In this document: positions 57,530 to 64,000 of the stretch, piece by piece
Layout: each line of letters opens with the position of its first letter
Numbering within the stretch: position 1 is the stretch's first letter
Source: Laburnicola sp. R22_1
Taxonomy: Eukaryota > Ascomycota > Dothideomycetes > Pleosporales > Didymosphaeriaceae
DNA: 64,000 nt
Direction of reading: 5' to 3'
Assembly: GCA_014281115.1 (NCBI GenBank)
Contig: JACONQ010000001.1
Location: 4,836,001 to 4,900,000 of the forward strand
Notes under the pieces: generated by a model
What the model was told of the DNA's origin: nothing
What the model saw: only the letters and a program-made list of their open reading frames with translations
The model's database searches: none
Position numbers and translations under genes: made by a program

Positions 57530-60500
57530 TCCAGGGCGCTAAATCTACTATTATAAGAGTGGATTACTTTATTAGTAATATAAGCTACGCGTACGGCGTG
57601 TATTTCTAAGATTTGGGGGTATGGTAGATTATTATTTTATGGGTAGAATAGATTTAGTTTTCGTTAGTAGATTTACTCTAAACTTAGACATATTTTTTAC
57701 ACTAATAAGCTGCACTATTTATAGGATTTATAGAAACCTAACTTGCGTAGTAGAGCGTAGGCAAAAGAGATGTTATAGGTTAGAGTTATATTAATAAGAG
57801 GATTGGCAGTGTACTACTAAAGTTCGAACTAAGCGGAACACAGAGCCTAGCCATTATAATTAAGACAAAGAGAGAGACATATATAGCAAGTTAAATAGTA
57901 CGTTTAGGGCAGATTAATCTAGCGTGTTAGTATGGCTAGAGTAAGTATAGCGTATTAATATTTTAACTATTTAGTAGAGTACTAGGTAGCTATATGCAAG
58001 AAGTGCTAGTATATAGTATGGCTAGATTAGATTAAGGGCTATTTATAGGAGCAGCATAAGATTAAACGCAAAGACGCTAGTAAAATAGGATTAGAGGTCC
58101 GCAGCTAGATAGGCATTATATAGTATCCTAGTAAGTTCGTGCTACTAAGCTAGATTATAGCGCCGTATCCCTAGTTGCCTATATATACAGACGGATTATT
58201 ATGCTAATTAAATCTAAGATAGTATTAGCGAGTATTACAGAGTATTAAGAGTATAAAGAAACATTAGTATAAAGACTACTAAGAATAGTTAGTAGGAAAG
58301 AAGCGCGGGCAACTAAGTTAAATTAAGAAGAAGAAATTATAAGTATAGATAGAATAGGAATACACGCGTGTGTATTACTAGCAATTATTTAGTAGCTATT
58401 ATAGTTCGCAGTATTTCTAAGTGCACGCACCTAACAAAGGTCTAGTAGGCGGCCTAGAATCCGTTCCTATTAATAGCGAGGCCGCATAGGCGCGAGTAGA
58501 AGAAGAGATAACTAAGGCGTAAAAGAGTATTAAGAAGCGGGCGCAGAACACTATCTAGGACAGTAAGAGAAATAAGGTAAACCTATAGTTAAAGCAGACG
58601 CAGTGGCTACTATATTTAGTAGGTATAAAGAGGCCCAATTTATTAGCGTGCGTTAAAGAGCCTGTTGCCAACACTAATCCTAGAAAAGATAAGAAGGCAG
58701 AGCTAGTAGAAGTAGCAATTTAGGCGGCCATAGATAGGTTAGCGCGGTTTAGCCAGGCGTCTATTATCTACCGCATTAGCGTGTTTGTGCAATTAGAGGC
58801 AATCTAGACAGAGAAGCACTAGACGCGGTTCTAGCTATTATAGCCATATATAGATAAGGAGGCCATTATTAAGTACGCGCAACTATAGTAGTAAATATTA
58901 ATATTTTTTGCACGCACGCAAAAGGAGCATATATAAAAGAGCCCCTAATATTAGTTTACACGCTGGCAGCAGGAGGCATAGAAGGTGTTAGTCTAATAGG
59001 CAGAGAGGTAAGTAGAGGGGAAGGCGGCAGAAGAAAAAGAAGAAAAAGAAGAAGAAGAAGAAGAAAAAGTAGAAGAAGAGATAGGGAATAGAGACAAGGA
59101 GATAATAGAGGAGTTAATAAAGAACGTAGATAAGAAGAAGGAAGACGCTAGAGAGAAGTAGCGTTAGACAGAAGATGCTAAGCGTAGTAAGTCTAAGAAG
59201 TTATTAAAAATCTAAAAGGCGTGTTTAAAGTTTTGCATCGCGTTGTTAAACTAGTCTATTACACATAAGAAGTATAATAGCCTATTAGTGTGTGCGTTAG
59301 TGGTATTAGGCGTTAAGGAAGACAGGTAGAAGGGCCCTAAGCAGTATCTACTAATATTATTAGTAGTTATTAAAGTGGCCCGTTTTATAGTCGTGCAACA
59401 GGCGTTAGAGTTATCCGAGCTATTAGATAAAAATAAGGACAAGTTTAATAATAATAGTGCGTACGAGAGCGATAGCAGCCGCCTATGCCCGCGCCGGCCC
59501 AAGGGGTGTTTATAGTTTGTGCAGAAGATAATAAATAAGTTTATAGTGCGAGGCAGCCACAGACTTATATAGTAGATATTAGATTTGCAAAGATATAGGT
59601 TAAAGATTTATTATAACATAATATCGCGCGGCCATATTAAGTAGATAGGCGGGGACGAGTTATTATATAAGGGGTTACAGTTTAATATAGCCTAGTTTCG
59701 CGGTATAGTATATAGGTTAGCGACTAAAAGCCGGCGGTTGTTAGTGGCAAAGTTAATATTTAGCACTAGCAAGGCCACTAATCCCATACCTAGTGTTCCG
59801 TAGGAGAGCATACGAGACAACCTAACTAACAAGTGGCCTAGATAAATTTTTTTAAAGGACTATTGCACCTATATACCTATATATTAAAGTAAAAGGCTAA
59901 CCTTTTACTCCTAAGAATAGAAGAATAATAAACCGTCATACTATAGATAGAGAGAGGTAGTTATTTAAGTAGGTAGAAAGAGATGCTAGCATCTAGAATA
60001 GGTTTATAAAGCTAGAAACGCGTTAGAGGTAGACTAAGAGGCCGTTAAGCGGTATATAGGGCGCATTATTAAGTTTTCGAAGAAGTTAGCCGTGTTAATG
60101 CATATTGTAGGCAGATAGCTAGTAAGAAGACTAGAAATATTAAGCGTCCGGCATAGCAATACTATAAAAGGGGGGCACCGTAATATATTTATTAAGGACG
60201 ATATAGTAGTGTTTATAACGCGTTACTATAAGGGATATAATATTAGCGGTAATATTAAGATTATTTATTAATATTTGCCGCGCGAGGTAGGCAAGTTAGT
60301 AGTGTTATATATATAGTTAGTGTTACTGTTCTAGTAGCAGTTAGAGGCGTTAGTATGGGAAAAGGAGAGCGTGTTATTACACATATGGCCAGCGGACCCT
60401 AATAGACACAAGTAGACAATAGAGAGGTTATAGAAGGCGTTAAAGCGCGAGAGCTAAATTAGGATAGAATAGAAGTTAATAATTGCCGCGTACCGCGAGA

Positions 60501-61725
60501 TTGCTATTAGTATAAGCTGGCGATTTCTATATAAATCTGCAGCATTTCGAATAGAAGAGGGAGATAAGAATAAGAAGTGGGATAAGGAGAATATAGGCGC
60601 GTCGATTGCTAATAAGTAGGCAGAACATACTACGCACGTTATAGGATTAATATACGCGCGGGAGATTATAAAGTAAGCTAGGGTAGTAGTAGATAAGCAA
60701 TAGTAGTTTCGAACGTTAAGCACAGATTGGCATTAATTTTTAGAGTTCTAAGCTAATATAAAGGAGATAATAAGCAAGAAGTAGAAGAAAGCGCCATTTA
60801 AGAGCAAAGTAGACAACGCGAGGATTAATTAATAGGGGCAATTAAGAAAGATAGACACAATAACGTAGTTAAAGCAGATAATAAGTAGGATAGCAAAGTT
60901 CTATAGTGTGCAGAAAGAAGCCATTAACACTATTATTATAGGTAAGAGCCCTATTATAGCTGTAATACTAATATGTAGTAGAAAGAGTTTATTATTTATA
61001 TTACTAGTATGGGCAGAGTAGGGCAGGACCACTATTATCGTAATTCTATTAATTGCGTTGCGGGGAAATATAATATAGTAGTGCAAGTTATTAGAAATAT
61101 TATATATAGCATAGAAGAAACGCTATTCGCCTAATATAGCTATAGTAGTATTAGTAACGTCTGAGTTAGTAGTAAAAGAGAAGTTTACGACATTTTTAAA
61201 CTAGTTATAGGCAATATAATAGTTAGACTAAATTATAATTAATAAGTGTTATATTGTGTTAAACCGGCGGTATACATTCTATAAGCAGATGCACTAGTTA
61301 GATAAGTTAGTAGCTACTAAAATATAGATAGTATTATTAATAGCAACGTTGCCGCTAAGTAAAAAGGGCGAGTTGTTTTAACAGATGCATTTCGAGCGGG
61401 ATTAGATTAAGATATTCTAAGCAAGGATAATATAGACAAACGTGGCATATTAGGTAGTTAAGATAGACAAGGCGTTAATAAAAGAGGATATAGAGGCTAT
61501 TGTAGTAAAGATAGCGCGGCAAAAGTTAAGATAGTACTAAACTAGTAAGGTAGTAATATATAGTAATTCCGTGCCAAAGGTTAAGAAGTTAGTAAAGAAG
61601 TTAGCATATAACGCGTATTATTATAACGCAGTAGGCAAAGTAAGTATATTAATAGATTTTATGGCTAGCAAATAGCGGGTAATTATAGCAATAAGCGCAT
61701 TAGGGATAGAAGTGAATATACCTAT
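57530..61725 (+). pseudogene. Helicase-array copy E5 (type A start; cut at the same codon as E3)
   Basis: Starts TCCAGGGCGCTAAATC. Carries all the blocks of E4 plus a 64-bp hairpin insertion (59881-59944) and a 1-bp deletion near 60025. Walker A is destroyed (CSRKS). It runs to motif V and is cut at GTGAATATACCTA, the identical nucleotide as E3. Followed by a type B start. Confidence 0.75.
59881..59944. mobile_element. 64-bp hairpin insertion in E5
   Basis: Absent from E1, E3 and E4 at the same site. Flanked by CTAT(A) on both sides (59877-59880 and 59941-59944). It contains the perfect inverted repeat AGTAAAAGG-CTAA-CCTTTTACT (59888-59909). Could be a tiny MITE or the scar of a larger excision. 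Confidence 0.7.
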
Positions 61726-61829
61726 CCCAGGGTGTTAATAATATTTAGCCCTTTATATAGTTTTTATTTTAGATTTATTAGTAATAAAATATTTATTCCT
61801 CTGCGTAAATATAGGTATATAGGCTCTAT
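61726..61829 (+). repeat. Helicase-array fragment E6a (104-bp type B start)
   Basis: CCCAGGGTGTTAATAATATT and the first about 100 bp of the type B leader, cut after GGCTCTAT, where another type B start begins. Direct duplicate of 61830-61935. Confidence 0.85.
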
Positions 61830-64000
61830 TCTAGGGCGTTAACAATATCTAGCCCTTTATATTATTTTTATTTTAGATTTGTTAGTAATAAAATATTTGT
61901 TTCTCTGCGTAGATATAGGTACATAGGCTCCATATTATTAACTTTAAGAGGTTGGTGTTATTAGGTTCCTATAGGCCAATAGAGCTAAAATTTAAGTATG
62001 TTATTTAGCGTAGTAGGTTATATTATACAACTTATTTTCGCGTATAGAACACGTGTAGTTAAGGATATTAGGATTTAGTATTTGTGGTTAGAATTAAACT
62101 AGTAAGGCCGCGAGGATACAGCAAATATTAACTATCCAGGGTTAGAGAACGTTCTAAGATAATAAGTCGCAACCACAAAACCCAAATATACGTTTAGTTG
62201 TATAGTAGAATAGAGAAGACTAGGGCTATATATAGTATGCGTAGTAAATAAGGCTATAGAATTAATATATTTTATATATATAGCCGTTTCCTATTTGCGC
62301 GCACCTATAACCTGTTATTATACCTATTATTGTTACCTATTATTAGTACTAGTCCGCCGCAAGCCATTTTATCGCCGCTATTATGGCAGAGAAACCTATT
62401 ATAGATAATTATTTTAAGAATTTAGCTAAGTATTTATTGCCTATATATTAAGAGTGTAGGCATATAGTGTTGTCTAGTTAGGTAGTAAGTTATTTATAGC
62501 GTGCTCACCCTATTAAATATAAGTAGGCCAAATTAGTAGCAGACGAGGTCTATAGCTAGGCCGAATTAATTAAGTATACTAGCGAATTAGAGGTGTCTAG
62601 CCAGATTATTAAGCCTATACAGCAGTTACTAGTGTATACAAATAGGTTAATATATTAGATTAAGCTAAAGCATTACTATTAGATATTCTAAAGCGAGCGC
62701 GTAATAAAGAACTATTAGAGAGACGCCTATAATTAGTTGCTAACGGATAAAGGTGGCTATCTAAGTTAATTAGAGGCGAAGAAGATACGCGACTATATTA
62801 GCAATAGTTTCCAGATTGTTTATTGCTAGCAATTTTTTATCTAGGGCTAGGGTTTATAGTATTTTAAGGTACGGCAGCCTAGTAAAGGCGGCCCCAACAC
62901 CGTACCTATAGATAGTAACGCAGCATAGGCGCAGGTGGGCAAGCAGATAGCTAAGGTATAGGAGAATATTAAGAGGCGGGCGCAGAACACTATTTAAGAT
63001 AGCAAAAGAGACAAGGTAAATCTATAGTTAGAGTGGACGCAGTGGCTACTATATTTAGTAGGCATAGAGAGGCCTAATTTATTAGCGTACGTTAAAGAGC
63101 CTATTGCCAACGCCAATTCTAGGAAAGACAAGAAGGCAGAGCTAGTAGAAGCAGCGATTTGGGCGGCTATAGATAGGTTAGCGTAGTTTAGCTAGGCGTC
63201 TATTATCTACTGCATTAGCGTGTTTGTGCAATTAGAGGCAATTTAGATAGAAAAGCACTAGACGCGGTTCTAGCTATTATAGCCATATATAGATAAGGAG
63301 GCCATTATTAAGTACGCGCAACTATAGTAGTAAATATTAATATTTTTTGCACGCACGCAAAAGGAGCATATATAAAAGAGCCCCTAATATTAGTTTACGC
63401 GCTGGCAGTAGGAGGCATAGAAGGTGTTAGTCTAATAGGCAGAGAGGCAAGTAGAGGGGGAGACGGCAAAAGAAGAAAAAGAAGAAAAAGAAGAAGAAAA
63501 AGAAGTGAAAGAAGAGACAGAGGATAGGGACAAGGAGATAATAGAGGAGTTAACAGAGAACGTAGATAAGAAAAAAAAAGACACTAAAGAGGAGTAGCGT
63601 TAGGCAGAAGGTACTAAGCGCAGCAAGCCTAAGAAGTTATTAAAAATTTAAAAGGCGTGTTTAGAGTTTTGCATCGCGTTATTAAACTAGTCTATTATAT
63701 ATAAGGAGTACGACAGCTTATTAGTATATACGTTAGCGGTGTTGGGCGTTAAGGAGGATAGGTAGAAGGGTCCTAAGCAGTATCCGTTAATATTATTAGC
63801 CGTTATTAAAGTGGCCTATTTTATAGTCGTGTAATAGGCGTTAGAGTTATCTAAGCTATTAGATAAGAATAAGAACGAGTTTAATAATAACAGCGCGTAT
63901 AAGAGTAATAGTAGCCGCTTACGCCTATGCTAGCCTAAGAGGTGTCTATAGTTTGTGCAGAAGATAATAGACAAGTTTATAGTGCGAGGCAGCTATAAAC
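61830..64000 (+). pseudogene. Helicase-array copy E6b (type B start, runs off the window)
   Basis: Starts TCTAGGGCGTTAACAATATC. The type B DUF3505-like N-terminus is at about 62395-62900 (KYLLPIY-EC, ELEVSSQIIKPIQQLL). The common body follows: EAAIWAAIDRLA about 63150, GAA/AAA acidic tract 63467-63520, and the conserved block to 64000. Heavily RIP-mutated. The window ends before the helicase domain. Confidence 0.75.

Noticed and set aside
24790..61086. Recurring minus-strand small proteins with the shared SLDNSNAYCTTIK-like text (24790-25011, 29621-29824, 55298-55549, 59251-59502) and others at 25969-26199, 52669-52974, 60454-60723 and 60901-61086
   Set aside because: They are antisense to the conserved helicase body. 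Their similarity comes from the sense-strand repeat, and they stay open because the sense strand is coding-derived. No start context or domain.
4243..64000. Genetic code with TAG/TAA read as glutamine
   Set aside because: Stops at Gln positions are confined to repeated elements. The MFS and HET genes use ordinary codons and stops, and the same elements also show G->A changes at catalytic residues. RIP explains all of it.
23084..64000. Helitron origin of the helicase units (some junctions fit A|T insertion and a TC start)
   Set aside because: E2 and E4 joints lack the leading T, no Rep/HUH domain is visible, and the helicase is RecQ-like, not Pif1-like. Kept only as a remote possibility.
1..64000. 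Starship-type giant element
   Set aside because: No tyrosine-recombinase captain gene or cargo organisation was seen in the window.

Overview
This is a repeat-choked stretch of a filamentous ascomycete genome (Pezizomycotina). The signs are short (50-77 nt) fungal introns, a HET-domain gene, fungal hAT, Copia and Tad-type LINE elements, and pervasive repeat-induced point mutation (RIP). RIP shows as CpA->TpA (and TpG->TpA) changes that turn CAA/CAG codons into TAA/TAG in nearly every repeated sequence. I cannot name the species. No rRNA, tRNA or CRISPR array was seen.

Left part (1-23083). Small GC-balanced islands sit between AT-rich RIP deserts (1-1140, 16841-17130, 19115-22100). Island 1 holds an MFS transporter gene (1816-3488, two introns, one apparent frameshift) and a minus-strand C2H2 zinc-finger gene split by two transposons. 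One is hAT-1 (3862-7009; perfect 20-bp TIRs, 8-bp target duplication). The other is Copia-1 (7344-16024; 163-bp LTRs, 5-bp duplication ATTGC), which itself carries a 5'-truncated LINE (LINE-1, 12440-15842). Island 2 holds the only clearly intact gene, a 461-codon HET-domain protein (17729-19114). Its stop codon lies about 20 bp from an AT-rich element with long inverted arms (about 19136-21215).

Right part (23084-64000). This is a head-to-tail array of at least seven copies or fragments of one large gene/element, all on the + strand. They encode a degraded protein with an N-terminal DUF3505-like C2H2 region, an acidic poly-Glu tract and a C-terminal RecQ-type helicase. That layout resembles fungal telomere-linked (TLH) helicases. 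Every copy begins with CCCAGGGCG(C/T)TAA or its RIP derivative, and begins exactly where the previous copy is cut, mostly at CCTA(A).

Inside copy E3 sits a five-level nest: helicase copy E3 > hAT-2 (29939-51463) > Copia-2 (32817-51228, minus strand) > LINE-2 (35885-48347) > LINE-3 (39351-45582). Each junction is supported by a target-site duplication (8, 5, 13 and 15 bp). The whole window looks like a RIP-silenced, probably subtelomeric, transposon graveyard. Few genes act together; the only plausible functional products are the HET protein and, if the frameshift is not real, the MFS transporter.
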